A DNA stretch of 64,000 bases. Source: Jiangella asiatica (GTDB lineage Bacteria > Actinomycetota > Actinomycetes > Jiangellales > Jiangellaceae). Below are positions 25,622 to 34,240 of the stretch, in pieces. The position numbers and the translations under genes are program-made. The stretch is from NCBI RefSeq assembly GCF_004349065.1, contig NZ_SMKZ01000001.1:248001-312000 (forward strand), in the 5' to 3' direction. Each line of letters begins with the position of its first letter. The first letter of the stretch is position 1. The notes below the pieces were generated by a model, which worked only from the letters and a program-made list of their open reading frames with translations, was not told where the DNA came from and did not search any database.

Positions 25622-26824
25622 TCAGTCCGGCAGGTCGATGAGGACGATGATCTGGTCGTCCTCCCCGGTGGCGCCGACGGCGATGGTGTCGTCGTCGAGC
25701 CACGTCGCCGGCCCCCCGAACACCGCGGCGACGGAGGTCTGGCCGTCGGGCGCGACGTAGAGCGTCGGATGCGAGGTCTGCTCGTTGCCCGCGGCGGCGT
25801 CGGCGATGGCCTGCGCCTGGTCGCTGCCGTCCTCGACCTGCCAGGCATAGGCGCCTTCGTCCCAGCCGGTGATGGGGTCGGTGCTGGCCAGGATGCCGCC
25901 GTCGGCGTTGGCCGCCAACGTGAGGAGCGGGACGCCGGGGCGGTAGTCGACGCTCCGCGCGTCGGTGGCGTCGCTGAACGGCCCGTCCTCCGTCGCCGGG
26001 GGCAGCTCGCCCCCGCCGCCCAGCACCACCGTCGCCGTGCCGTCCTGGACGGTGTACACGCTCTGCGGGGTCTGCACGATCACCTGGTCGTCGGGGCCGG
26101 CCGCGATGGCCGTCTCGGTGAACAGCGTGAGGTCCGACGCCGCCGTGCCGTCCTCGGGGAAGAACACCGCGTCATCCTCGCCGTCGGCCACGGAACCGTC
26201 GGCGTCAGGGTTCGGCCGGCCGGCGACGGTGGCCAGCTCACCGCCGTCCTCGACGCGGCGCACGACGTAACCGGCGTCCGGGCCGACCGGGTCGACCCGC
26301 TCGACGAACAGCAGCCGGCCCTCGGAGTCGACGGCGATGTCGCTGACGTAGCCGAGCTCGGCCGCCGCGGCCGGTTCGCCGTCCGGCGTGACCGGACCGG
26401 GTGTATCGATCGAGGGCGCTGGGATGCCCGCGGCCGGCACCAGCTCGCCGTCGGACAGCTCGTAGACGACGGCCTCGCCGGCCTCCTGCCCCTGCTCGTC
26501 CGGAAGCACGAACACGCGGCCGTCCGGCGCGGCGGCGATCTCCTGCACCGAGCCATCGTCGAGCTGGAGCTCCGTGGACCGGACGGCACCGTCGGAGCTG
26601 ATCTCGACGACGACGTCGAAGCCGTTGACGCCCCACAGCGTGCCGTTGCCGTCGGAGGTGAGCCGCACGATCGAGAAGGGCAATGAGGCGTCGGCGCCGG
26701 ACCCGTCGGGCTGGTCGCCGCCGCCGGCCAGGAGGCGCACCTCGGCACCGTCGTCGTCGGATGAGCAGGCCGACGCCACCGTCAGCGCGAGGACCGTTCC
26801 AATGACTATCTTCCTGGTTCGCAC
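25622..26824 (-). CDS. Lipoprotein with beta-propeller (NHL/SMP-30-like) repeats
   Basis: The 400-residue protein starts at GTG 26824 and has a signal peptide with a lipobox (VLALTVASAC, cysteine about residue 20), so it is predicted to be anchored on the outer face of the membrane. The mature part is made of repeated blade-like units such as LTSDGNGTLWGVNG, IAAAPDGRVFVLPD, IAVDSEGRLLFVER, and LAANADGGILASTD, typical of NHL or SMP-30-type beta-propellers. No catalytic site is apparent, so it is more likely a ligand-binding or sensory protein than an enzyme. It is convergent with the triplicated gene set and divergent from the small WXG100-like gene. Confidence 0.7.
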   Translation of the reverse strand: MRTRKIVIGTVLALTVASACSSDDDGAEVRLLAGGGDQPDGSGADASLPFSIVRLTSDGNGTLWGVNGFDVVVEISSDGAVRSTELQLDDGSVQEIAAAPDGRVFVLPDEQGQEAGEAVVYELSDGELVPAAGIPAPSIDTPGPVTPDGEPAAAAELGYVSDIAVDSEGRLLFVERVDPVGPDAGYVVRRVEDGGELATVAGRPNPDADGSVADGEDDAVFFPEDGTAASDLTLFTETAIAAGPDDQVIVQTPQSVYTVQDGTATVVLGGGGELPPATEDGPFSDATDARSVDYRPGVPLLTLAANADGGILASTDPITGWDEGAYAWQVEDGSDQAQAIADAAAGNEQTSHPTLYVAPDGQTSVAAVFGGPATWLDDDTIAVGATGEDDQIIVLIDLPD

Positions 26825-26914
26825 TGAGTCACCCTAACCGTCGGCATCGCTCCGGCATTCGAAGCGACATGTTAGCCTCACCGTGGTGGTGACTGGACTC
26901 GAAAGCAGGTAGTG

Positions 26915-27226
26915 ATGGGTGACGACGTCAACATGGTGCCCAACCCCTACATCTCCGCGATGGAGGGGCTTGTGACTCGTACCGAGAATGCGGTGGCGGA
27001 CACGCCGAACATGGACGCGCCGACGGAGTCCATCGGCGAAGGACCGGCGTGGAGCGGCTCCAAGGCTCGGCAGATCCACGACGACTACCTCTCGCCCAAC
27101 GCCGGGCCGGTGAAGACCGCCCTCAACCAGCTGGTGGGCGACGTCGAGGAGAAGAAGGGCGAGCTCGACCCGGAGGTGCCCGAGGGCACCGCCCGGGCGA
27201 TGCGCTACGACCTGCAGATGCGCTGA
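26915..27226 (+). CDS. Small WXG100-like helical protein
   Basis: This is a 103-residue helical protein without signal peptide. It contains the segment GPAWSGSKARQIHDDYLSP, which resembles the W-x-G turn between the two helices of WXG100-type proteins, but the spacing and ends do not allow firm assignment. The ATG at 26915 is 5 bases after CAGG; a GTG at 26912 is possible but too close to it. Its position beside the DUF6571-like triplet and the divergent propeller lipoprotein suggests a related role, possibly as a secreted or partner protein. This link is inference. Confidence 0.55.
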   Translation: MGDDVNMVPNPYISAMEGLVTRTENAVADTPNMDAPTESIGEGPAWSGSKARQIHDDYLSPNAGPVKTALNQLVGDVEEKKGELDPEVPEGTARAMRYDLQMR

Positions 27227-27288
27227 GCGGTCCTCCGGCGCGGCGCCAGGGCACTGCGCGGCGCCGGAGGTTCCAGCGTGCTGCCGGC

Positions 27289-27840
27289 TCAGCGGTGCGG
27301 GCTCAGCCCGGCCAGGAGCTGTCGCTCCGTCCGGCCGAGCCCGTCCGGTCCCACGATCAACGACGCCGTGCTGCGGTAGGTCGTGAAGATCGCGCCGAGG
27401 GTAACGCGCACGTACTCGTCCCACGGCTGCGCCGGGTCGGTCCACGAGTCCTCGGCGATCAGCAGCTCCGCCGGGTAGCCGTACCCACGGGCGGCCGCCA
27501 GCGCGGGCGTGTCCATGACCACCACCGGCCGGAAGCCGGCCGTGAGCACCTGCAGCTCGGCGAGCTGGTCGACCACCTCGCGCACCCGGTCGGTCGGTAG
27601 CCCGACCATCATCACGACGACGACGGGGAGCCGCTCGGCGCCGACCCCGGCCAGCAGGCTTCCCGGCGTCACGTCCAGCGGCGTGTGCTGCTTGGAGTCC
27701 ACGGCGAACAGCCGGTGCACGACCGCGCGGGCGGTCACGCTGTCGCGGATGCGCGGAACCACGGTGCGTCGCGCGTAGCGGTAGCCCGGAATCCGGCGCA
27801 CGTGGCGCATCACCCGGCGGGGTTTGCGTCGGTCGGCCAT
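27289..27840 (-). CDS. Hypothetical protein coupled to a glycosyltransferase gene
   Basis: This 183-residue protein of unknown family begins with a basic, arginine-rich stretch (MADRRKPRRVMRHVRRIPGYRYARR). This is followed by an alpha/beta region with hydrophobic strands, LPVVVVMMVGLP and FRPVVVMDTP, that looks like half of a Rossmann-type fold. No signal or clear membrane segment is present. Its ATG lies one base after the stop of the upstream two-module glycosyltransferase, so translation is coupled and the product probably assists that enzyme. It could be a reduced glycosyltransferase-like domain; no catalytic motif supports this. Confidence 0.55.
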   Translation of the reverse strand: MADRRKPRRVMRHVRRIPGYRYARRTVVPRIRDSVTARAVVHRLFAVDSKQHTPLDVTPGSLLAGVGAERLPVVVVMMVGLPTDRVREVVDQLAELQVLTAGFRPVVVMDTPALAAARGYGYPAELLIAEDSWTDPAQPWDEYVRVTLGAIFTTYRSTASLIVGPDGLGRTERQLLAGLSPHR

Positions 27841-27841
27841 G

Positions 27842-30019
27842 TCACCCCTCCTGGGCGAGGGTCGTGAGCGCCCGGGCCGCTTCGGCGGCGCCGTTGCCCG
27901 GGTCGGCGTCGGCCACCCGCTTCACCATCTGTTCGCCGCGGTCGAGCAGGTCGGCAAGCAGCGGCGTGGCCTGGTCGATGGTGACGACGTCGAGAGCGTG
28001 CGACCAGCCCTGCTGGGCCGCGTAGTGCGCCCGGCCCTCCTGGTCGTCCAGCGCGGTCGAGCGGTTCGGCACGAACAGCGTCGGCACGCCGAAGCGCAGC
28101 AGCTCGTGGAAGGAGTTGTAGCCGGTGGCGCTGACGGCCAGGTCGAACGCGTGGTACCGGCGCGACAGCGGGAACTCGCGCACCACGTGCACGTCGTCCA
28201 GGCGGCCATGCTGGGTGGCGATCTCCGGCCTCGTGACGCACACCTCGACGCCCAGGTCACGCAGGGCGGCGACGACGGCGCCGAGGTCGCCGCTGGTGTC
28301 GTTGATGTTGCCGGCGCCGAGTGACACCAGCGCCAGCTGCACCGCGGGGTCGAGGCCGAGGGCGGTGCGGGCCTGCGCCTTCGAGTCGAGGTCGTCGCGG
28401 TCCAGGACCGTCACCGGGCCGACGCGGTGCGCCGTCGCCGTCGTCGTGACCCCTTGGTCGGCCGGGGCGGCGAGCTCGCCCGGCTCGATGACCAGGTCGA
28501 ACCACGAGGCCTTGGCCAGCTGCTCGCGGTTCATGCCGGCCCGCCACATGCCCCGTCGCGACCACACCCACCGCACCTCCGGGTACGCCGAGCGGACCAG
28601 CGAGATGCCCTCGTAGGGCCAGGTGCCGTCGAAGACGACGACCGACGGACGGATGCGCTCGATGGTGGCCGACAACCGGGTGGCGAAGTACTTGTGCCAG
28701 CGGGCCGGCTCCAGCCCGGTGGCGCTGGCGGAGGGCAGGTACTCGAAGGGGTGGCCGAAGTTCGCGACCACCGGCGCGGCCTGCGACAGCGAGAAGAAGT
28801 GTGCCTTCAGAGCCGGGGCCGACCGCTGCGCGTAGGCGAGCAGCCTGGTCAGGTGCCCCATGCCGGCGCCGTTGCTGCTGACGAAAAGGGCGCGGCGGGT
28901 CGCCGTCGTGGAGCTCGGTGTCTTCGCTGGCGCCATCGTCGTCGCCGGAGTGCCGGCCGGCGGCCCGACGAGCCGGCGCAGCCGCTCGACGTGCGCCTCG
29001 TGGCCGAACCGCGCCCGCGCCGCGCTCCGGGCCCGCTCGACTTGGGCGTCGTAGCCGGCACGGTCGGCGTACAAGGCGTCGACGACACCGCGCACCTCGT
29101 GCGGCTCGGCGTAGATGGCGGCGTCACCGAAGACCCGCTCGAAGTGCGGCGGCAGGACAGCCGGCACGCCGGTGGCCAGCGCCTCCAGGATGGTGCGACC
29201 GAACGCCTCGACCCAGCGCGGGTTGTGGAAGTAGACGAAGAAGTCGAGCGAGGCGAGGAATTCGCGCGGCGGCAGCGCACCGAACTCCAGAACGTCCCAG
29301 CTGTCGGGCAGCGCGCCGAGCAGGTGCTCGGCCGGCCCGGCACCGCCGAGCACGCGCACTGTCCACGATCCGTCGACGGGGTAGACCGCGCGCAGGGTGG
29401 CGGCGTCGGCCGGCCACTTCTGCGGCGACGACCGGCTGTGGCGGCCGACGACGGGGCGTTGGCCTCGTGGGCCGGTACGGTCCGTGGCCCACACGTCGAC
29501 GTCGATGATGTTGACCCAGTCGGTCTCGGTCACCGCGTGGTCGGGGACCCGCCCGGCGATGGCGTCACGGACCAGCGGCCCGATGGGCGCCCAGACGGGC
29601 TCGTGGCCGAAACGGTGGCGGGCGATCTCGTGCACGGCCTCGGGGCGGTAGTGCTCGTGGCCGTCGATGTCATAGGGCGCGGCGTTGGCGACGATGACGA
29701 CGTGGTCGGCGTCGACGGGGGGCAGTTGGGCCGCGGCGTGCTGCAGGACCGCCGGGTGCCGGACGACGACGACCTTGGCGCGCACCGGCGCCGAGCCGAC
29801 GAACAGTCTGGCCCGGCCGGCCTCGACCGCCCGCCGGATGAGCCGGTTCACCGGAGCGACCTTCGCCACGAGAGGCCCGTTGAGGCTGATCAGCCCGGTC
29901 GTGTAGCCGGCACGGGCCTGCGCGGTGATCTCCTCGGCGACGCTGTGCGACGTGCCGCCGGGAAAGCGCAGATCCGAGACGTCGAGGACGTCGACCTCTC
30001 GCGCGTCGTGTGCGGGCAT
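27842..30019 (-). CDS. Bimodular glycosyltransferase: GT-B plus MurG/GT28-like
   Basis: This protein has 725 residues. The N-terminal half is a GT-B-like module (RPVIGRHSRSSPQKWP, LDFFVYFHNPRWVEAFGRTI, AVLPPHFERVFG) clearly related to the C-terminal half of the 818-residue glycosyltransferase at 4678-7134. The C-terminal half, from about residue 380, opens SSNGAGMGHLTRLLA, the nucleotide-proximal glycine loop of GT28/UGT-type enzymes, and has VSLGAGN and SATGYNSFHELLRFGVPTLF in the donor domain. Two active modules imply two sugar additions or one bifunctional step. The start at 30019 excludes a read-through upstream segment that does not look like protein. It is coupled to the small downstream gene. 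Confidence 0.75.
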   Translation of the reverse strand: MPAHDAREVDVLDVSDLRFPGGTSHSVAEEITAQARAGYTTGLISLNGPLVAKVAPVNRLIRRAVEAGRARLFVGSAPVRAKVVVVRHPAVLQHAAAQLPPVDADHVVIVANAAPYDIDGHEHYRPEAVHEIARHRFGHEPVWAPIGPLVRDAIAGRVPDHAVTETDWVNIIDVDVWATDRTGPRGQRPVVGRHSRSSPQKWPADAATLRAVYPVDGSWTVRVLGGAGPAEHLLGALPDSWDVLEFGALPPREFLASLDFFVYFHNPRWVEAFGRTILEALATGVPAVLPPHFERVFGDAAIYAEPHEVRGVVDALYADRAGYDAQVERARSAARARFGHEAHVERLRRLVGPPAGTPATTMAPAKTPSSTTATRRALFVSSNGAGMGHLTRLLAYAQRSAPALKAHFFSLSQAAPVVANFGHPFEYLPSASATGLEPARWHKYFATRLSATIERIRPSVVVFDGTWPYEGISLVRSAYPEVRWVWSRRGMWRAGMNREQLAKASWFDLVIEPGELAAPADQGVTTTATAHRVGPVTVLDRDDLDSKAQARTALGLDPAVQLALVSLGAGNINDTSGDLGAVVAALRDLGVEVCVTRPEIATQHGRLDDVHVVREFPLSRRYHAFDLAVSATGYNSFHELLRFGVPTLFVPNRSTALDDQEGRAHYAAQQGWSHALDVVTIDQATPLLADLLDRGEQMVKRVADADPGNGAAEAARALTTLAQEG

Positions 30020-30264
30020 GGTTCCAGATGGTGCCACACCCGGGGGGTGAGCCACCTGCCGAGGCCGCGGCCGCCCGGGCAACTCGGTGGCGGATACTCG
30101 CGTGGGTTGCTCGTACCCGGATTTGTTGCCGATACTCGGCCGTTCGCCGCGGCATGAGCAAGAAATTCGAGTACGAGCACGAAACGCGCGGGTTGGGATC
30201 TCGCCGTAGACCCGGAACGCCTGGTGTGGCGGGTGATCGTGGCGTGCCCAGCCCGAGCGCCGGA

Positions 30265-31020
30265 TCAGCCGAGTGACCCGGGCGGTGCGGGGGTCACGGT
30301 CACGCGCTCGGCGGCGACGCGGGCGGTCCGGCCGTTCGGGTCCTCGTTGCGGACCAAGACGGCCGAGCCGCCCACCGCCAGCGGCACCAGCAGGGCGTCC
30401 AGCAGCGCGACGCCCAGGTTGTCGGTGGCCGCGAGCAGGCGGCCGCCGGCACCGGTGCCGAGCTGCTCCGCGCGCTGGCGGGCGCGCTCGACCAGCCCGG
30501 CGAGGGTCTGCGTCGTCCCGGGGTGATCCAGGCCGAGCTCGGTGGGCGCCGGCGGCACGATCGGCACGAAACGGTCCGGGTAGCCCGGCACCTCGACGGC
30601 ATAGTCGAGCACACCGCCGGGCAGCGGCGTAGTGAAGCGTCCACCCAGCGGTCGCAGCGCCAGCGCCACCACCTCGCCCGGGCGGCCGGCGGTGTCCAGC
30701 CCACCCAGGGCGTCGGGCCCCGCGACCGTCACCCGGACGTCGTCGACGTCGTCGAGCACCACGCACGCCCCCACCGTCCAGCATGCGCACGCCCAGGCCA
30801 GCGCCTGCCAGTGGGCCGGCAGCAGCAGGCTCACACGGTTGCCGGGCTCCACATCCAGCCCGTCGGTGAGCAGACCGGCGGTCTTGGACACCCAGTTGTC
30901 GAAGGTGGTGGTCGAGAGCTCCACGCGCTCGCCGGTGGCGTCGTCATAGAACGTCAGCAGTGGCCGCGAGCCGTCCCGGCGGACCTCGGTGCGCAGCAGC
31001 TCTGCCGGGGTGTCGGTCAT
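30265..31020 (-). CDS. TIGR03089-like AMP-binding-domain protein
   Basis: This 251-residue protein resembles the N-terminal part of AMP-forming acyl-CoA synthetases (VELSTTTFDNWVSKTAGLL, GNRVSLLLPAHWQALAWACACW) but lacks the ATP-binding P-loop and catalytic C-terminal domain. It matches the actinobacterial conserved family known as TIGR03089, which lies near the F420 gene fbiA in several genomes. Its biochemical role is unknown and it is probably not an active ligase. It starts at ATG 31020 and is divergent from the glycosylase gene, 63 bases away. Confidence 0.65.
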   Translation of the reverse strand: MTDTPAELLRTEVRRDGSRPLLTFYDDATGERVELSTTTFDNWVSKTAGLLTDGLDVEPGNRVSLLLPAHWQALAWACACWTVGACVVLDDVDDVRVTVAGPDALGGLDTAGRPGEVVALALRPLGGRFTTPLPGGVLDYAVEVPGYPDRFVPIVPPAPTELGLDHPGTTQTLAGLVERARQRAEQLGTGAGGRLLAATDNLGVALLDALLVPLAVGGSAVLVRNEDPNGRTARVAAERVTVTPAPPGSLG

Positions 31021-31083
31021 GGCTCAGCAGCCTAGGGCGTGGCCGGTGAGGTTGTCGGGCCGGCGTGCTTGACTGGCGGAGTG

Positions 31084-31986
31084 ATGAGCAGGACGTGGCG
31101 GCCGCGGCACCCGGTCGACGTGCTCGCCACGCTGGCCGCCCATCAGCGTGGGCCGTACGACCCGGCCTTCCAGCTCGACACCGACGGCCGGGTGTGGCGC
31201 ACCTGCCGGCCCGCCGGCGAGGCGGCGACGGTGTGCCTGCGGGTCAGTGCCGGCGAGGTGACGGCCACGGCGTGGGGTTCCGGCGCCGAGGCCGCGCTCC
31301 ACGCCGTCCCCGACTGGCTCGGCGAGCACGACGACCCCACCGGCTTCCGGCCCGAGCACCCGGTGCTGCGCGAGGCGTACCGCCGCCACCCCGGCACGCT
31401 GGTCGGGCGCACCGGGCTGCTCATGGAGGCGCTGGTGCCGGCCATCCTCGAGCAGAAGGTCACCGGCACCGAGGCCTACCGCGGCTGGATGCGGCTGCTG
31501 CGCCGCTACGGCGAGCCCGCGCCCGGCCCGGCACCGGCGCGGATGCGCGTCGTCCCGCCGCCCGAGCGCTGGGCCCGCATCCCGTCCTGGGACTGGCACC
31601 GCGCCGGTGTGGGGCCGCAGCGGTCGCGCACCATCGTGACCGCCGCACGGCACGCCGCCCGCCTCGAGGAGACCGTGCTGATGTCCAGCGCCGACGCCGA
31701 CCGCCGGCTGCGTGCCATCCCCGGCATCGGCGTCTGGACGTCGGCGGAGGTCCGCCAACGCGTCTTCGGCGACCCCGACGCCGTCTCCGTCGGCGACTAC
31801 GGCCTGCCGCACGTGGTCGCGTACGCCCTGACGGGGGAGCGGCGCGGCAGCGACGAGCTCATGCTCGAGCTCCTCGAGCCGTACCGCGGTCACCGCCACC
31901 GCGCCTGCATCCTGCTGATGCGCGCCGGCCTGGGGCCGCCGCGCCGCGGACCGCGTGCCCCGGTGCGCGACTACCGCGCCATCTGA
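31084..31986 (+). CDS. AlkA-type DNA-3-methyladenine glycosylase
   Basis: The protein is a probable base-excision enzyme removing alkylated bases. The 300-residue sequence has the helix-hairpin-helix DNA-binding motif (LRAIPGIGVWTSAEV) followed by the catalytic aspartate region SVGDYGLP. The N-terminal half is beta-rich as in AlkA. Length is near that of AlkA-like proteins. The GTG at 31081 directly before the ATG is an equal alternative; the upstream GGCGGA is only a weak match to a ribosome-binding site. No transcriptional neighbour is in the same direction. It could instead be a broader HhH-GPD glycosylase acting on other damaged bases. Confidence 0.8.
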   Translation: MSRTWRPRHPVDVLATLAAHQRGPYDPAFQLDTDGRVWRTCRPAGEAATVCLRVSAGEVTATAWGSGAEAALHAVPDWLGEHDDPTGFRPEHPVLREAYRRHPGTLVGRTGLLMEALVPAILEQKVTGTEAYRGWMRLLRRYGEPAPGPAPARMRVVPPPERWARIPSWDWHRAGVGPQRSRTIVTAARHAARLEETVLMSSADADRRLRAIPGIGVWTSAEVRQRVFGDPDAVSVGDYGLPHVVAYALTGERRGSDELMLELLEPYRGHRHRACILLMRAGLGPPRRGPRAPVRDYRAI

Positions 31987-32060
31987 CGTGGTCACCGTCC
32001 GTGCCCCGTCGCCTGAGGGGGCGAGGGCGTGAGGGGGAGGGACTGGGACGAGGTGGGCAG

Positions 32061-33278
32061 TCAGAGGATGGCGAGGACGGTGTCGACGTCGGGGGCCGGT
32101 GAGGCGGCGGCGGGCTCGGCGGCGTGGCCGACGGCGACCGCGCCGATCGGGGTCCAGCCGGCCGGAAGGTCCAGCTGGGCCGTCGCCGCTGCCAGTGCGG
32201 GGTCGGGAAACAGCCACACCGCCGCCAGGCCCTCCGCACCGAGGGCGATCAGCAGGTTCTGCACGGCCGCGCCCAGGCCGAGCAGCGAGTCGGACCCGTC
32301 GACGAGGCACGGGACCACGATGTACGGCGCCGAACGCAGCAGCGGCGACCCGTCCAGGGCCTCCACCAGCCGCCGCCGGGCCGCGGCGGACTCCAGCAGC
32401 GCGAACCGCCACGGCGGCCCGTCACCCGGCCAGGGGGCCGCCAGCGCCGTCGCCACGGCCTGCCGCAGGACGGTCGGGTCGACGGATTTCGGCGCGAACT
32501 CGGCGGCCGTACGCCTGGCCAGCACGGCCTGGCGGATCGCCTCGGGCGTGCCGAGCCGGAACCGGTCCTCGGCGCTCGGCCGGACCAGCGCGGCGACACC
32601 GGGGTCGTCGTCGGTGTCGTCGAGCAGCAGGTGCGCCAGCCCGCGCACCACCGCGACCGGGATGCCGGACAGCTTGGTGCGCACCAGTTCCGACGCCGCG
32701 GCGAGCTCGTCGGCGACCGCGACCACCGTGACGCCGAGGTCGTTGCCGTAGGGGTCGACGGTTCCGCGCAGGTCGTCGACGGCGCGGATGCCGGCGGAGC
32801 CGACGGCGAAGTCGGTCACGCCGTTGCGCCACACGCGGCCGGCGGTGTCGGTGACGACGACGCCGACGCGCACGCCGAACCGGTCGCGCAGGCCGTCGCG
32901 GAGCCGGGCGGCCGAGGCGTCGGGGTCGACCGGCAGCAGCACTACGCTGCCCGGTGAGACGTTGGACGCGTCGACACCGGCCGCGGCCATGACGAACCCG
33001 TGGCGGGTCTCGACGATGCGGGTGCGCCCCCGCGGGGTGGTCCATTCGGAGATGACGCGGACGGTCTCCGCGTCGATGGCGTCGTCGCGGTCGACGCCGG
33101 TCAGGATGCGTCCCTCAGCTTTGCTGACGATCTTGCTGGTGACGACGACGATGTCGCCGTCGGCCAGCGCACGGCCCGATGTCGCGCTTAACGCCGTCGC
33201 CAGCACGTCGACGAGGTCGTCGCCGGGCCGGATCTCGGGGATGCCGGCCAGGCCGAACACTTCGAACCGGTCGCTCAC
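32061..33278 (-). CDS. fbiB: FbiB: F420-0 gamma-glutamyl ligase with nitroreductase-like domain
   Basis: This enzyme adds glutamate residues to coenzyme F420-0 and, in mycobacteria, also reduces dehydro-F420-0. The N-terminal domain (residues 1-240) is a CofE ligase with DIVVVTSKIVSKAEGR and the DTAGRVWRNGVTDFAVG segment. The C-terminal domain begins RRTAAEFAPKSVDP, as in FMN-binding nitroreductases, and ends GWTPIGAVAVG. At 405 residues it is shorter than mycobacterial FbiB, mainly through missing segments between WRFALLES and SAPYIVVPC and after VPCLVDGS. The GTG start overlaps the TGA of fbiA by four bases, so the two are translationally coupled. Confidence 0.9.
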   Translation of the reverse strand: MSDRFEVFGLAGIPEIRPGDDLVDVLATALSATSGRALADGDIVVVTSKIVSKAEGRILTGVDRDDAIDAETVRVISEWTTPRGRTRIVETRHGFVMAAAGVDASNVSPGSVVLLPVDPDASAARLRDGLRDRFGVRVGVVVTDTAGRVWRNGVTDFAVGSAGIRAVDDLRGTVDPYGNDLGVTVVAVADELAAASELVRTKLSGIPVAVVRGLAHLLLDDTDDDPGVAALVRPSAEDRFRLGTPEAIRQAVLARRTAAEFAPKSVDPTVLRQAVATALAAPWPGDGPPWRFALLESAAARRRLVEALDGSPLLRSAPYIVVPCLVDGSDSLLGLGAAVQNLLIALGAEGLAAVWLFPDPALAAATAQLDLPAGWTPIGAVAVGHAAEPAAASPAPDVDTVLAIL

Positions 33279-34240
33279 CGGGCGCGCACCTCCTCGGCCA
33301 GGTCGAGCGCAGCCCGGGCCATCGCGGCCGCGGCGTCGACGTCGGTCATGAGCAGGGGGGCGGCCCGGCAGCGGATGCCGGCCGCCTCGACCGCGGGCAC
33401 CGCATCGGCGTCGGTGGAGTCGACCAGCCAGCCGTCGAGGAGGTCGGCGAACAGCTCCGCGACGCCGGCGGCGGAGGTCGGCACACCGATTGCGGTGAGC
33501 GCCGCGTCGGCCATGCCGCGCACCGGGGCGCCGCCGATGATCGGGGACAGCCCGACGACAGGAGCGCCCGCGACGGTCACCGCGTCGCGGACGCCGGGAA
33601 CGGAGAGGATCGGCCCGATGCTCACCACCGGGTTGGACGGCGGCAGGACGATGACGTCGGCGGCCGCGACGGCGTCCAGCACACCCGGCGCTGGCTTGGC
33701 CTGCTCGATCCCGACGAGCACGATGCGTCTGGCCGGGACCTTCGCATGCAGCCGGACCCACCATTCCTGGAAGTGGATCGCCCGCTCCTGGCCGTCACCG
33801 TCGCCGGCCACGACGACGTGCGTCTCCACGCGGTCGTCGGTCATCGGCAGCAGCCGGACGCCGGGTCGCCAGCGGTCGCACAGCGCCTCGGTCACGGCCG
33901 ACAGCGGGTAGCCGGCCGTGAGCATCCGGGTGCGGAGGAGATGGGTGGCGATGTCGCGGTCGCCGAGGGTGAACCACCGCGGCTCGGCACCGTAGGCGGC
34001 CAGCTCGTCGGCGACGGCGGAGGTGTCGCCGCGCCGGCCCCAGCCCTGGGACTCCTCGACGCCGTCGCCGAGCGTGTACATGACGGTGTCGAGGTCCGGG
34101 CTCACGTGCAGGCCGTGCAACGTGATGTCGTCGGCGGTGTTCCCGACGACCGTGACCTCGGCGTCGGGGATGGCGCGCAGCAGTCCGCGCAGGAACCGCG
34201 AGCCCCCGATCCCGCCGGCGAGCGCGGTGATCCTCAGCAC
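33275..34240 (-). CDS. fbiA: FbiA/CofD: 2-phospho-L-lactate (phosphoenolpyruvate) transferase
   Basis: The enzyme transfers the phospho-lactyl or phosphoenolpyruvyl group to Fo, forming F420-0 or dehydro-F420-0, the core of coenzyme F420. The 321-residue protein carries the CofD signatures: AGGIGGSRFLRGL at the N-terminus, NTADDITLHGLHVSPDLDTVMYTL, and PPSNPVVSIGPIL. It starts at GTG 34240. With fbiB it forms a two-gene leftward unit transcribed away from whiB. The 390 bases upstream separate it from the rightward whiB promoter. The Fo synthase and the guanylyltransferase partner are not in the window. Confidence 0.93.
   Translation of the reverse strand: MLRITALAGGIGGSRFLRGLLRAIPDAEVTVVGNTADDITLHGLHVSPDLDTVMYTLGDGVEESQGWGRRGDTSAVADELAAYGAEPRWFTLGDRDIATHLLRTRMLTAGYPLSAVTEALCDRWRPGVRLLPMTDDRVETHVVVAGDGDGQERAIHFQEWWVRLHAKVPARRIVLVGIEQAKPAPGVLDAVAAADVIVLPPSNPVVSIGPILSVPGVRDAVTVAGAPVVGLSPIIGGAPVRGMADAALTAIGVPTSAAGVAELFADLLDGWLVDSTDADAVPAVEAAGIRCRAAPLLMTDVDAAAAMARAALDLAEEVRAR

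Noticed and set aside
31024-32412. Minus-strand open frame opposite the glycosylase gene
   Set aside because: Low-complexity sequence without motif; the plus strand has the helix-hairpin-helix and catalytic Asp.
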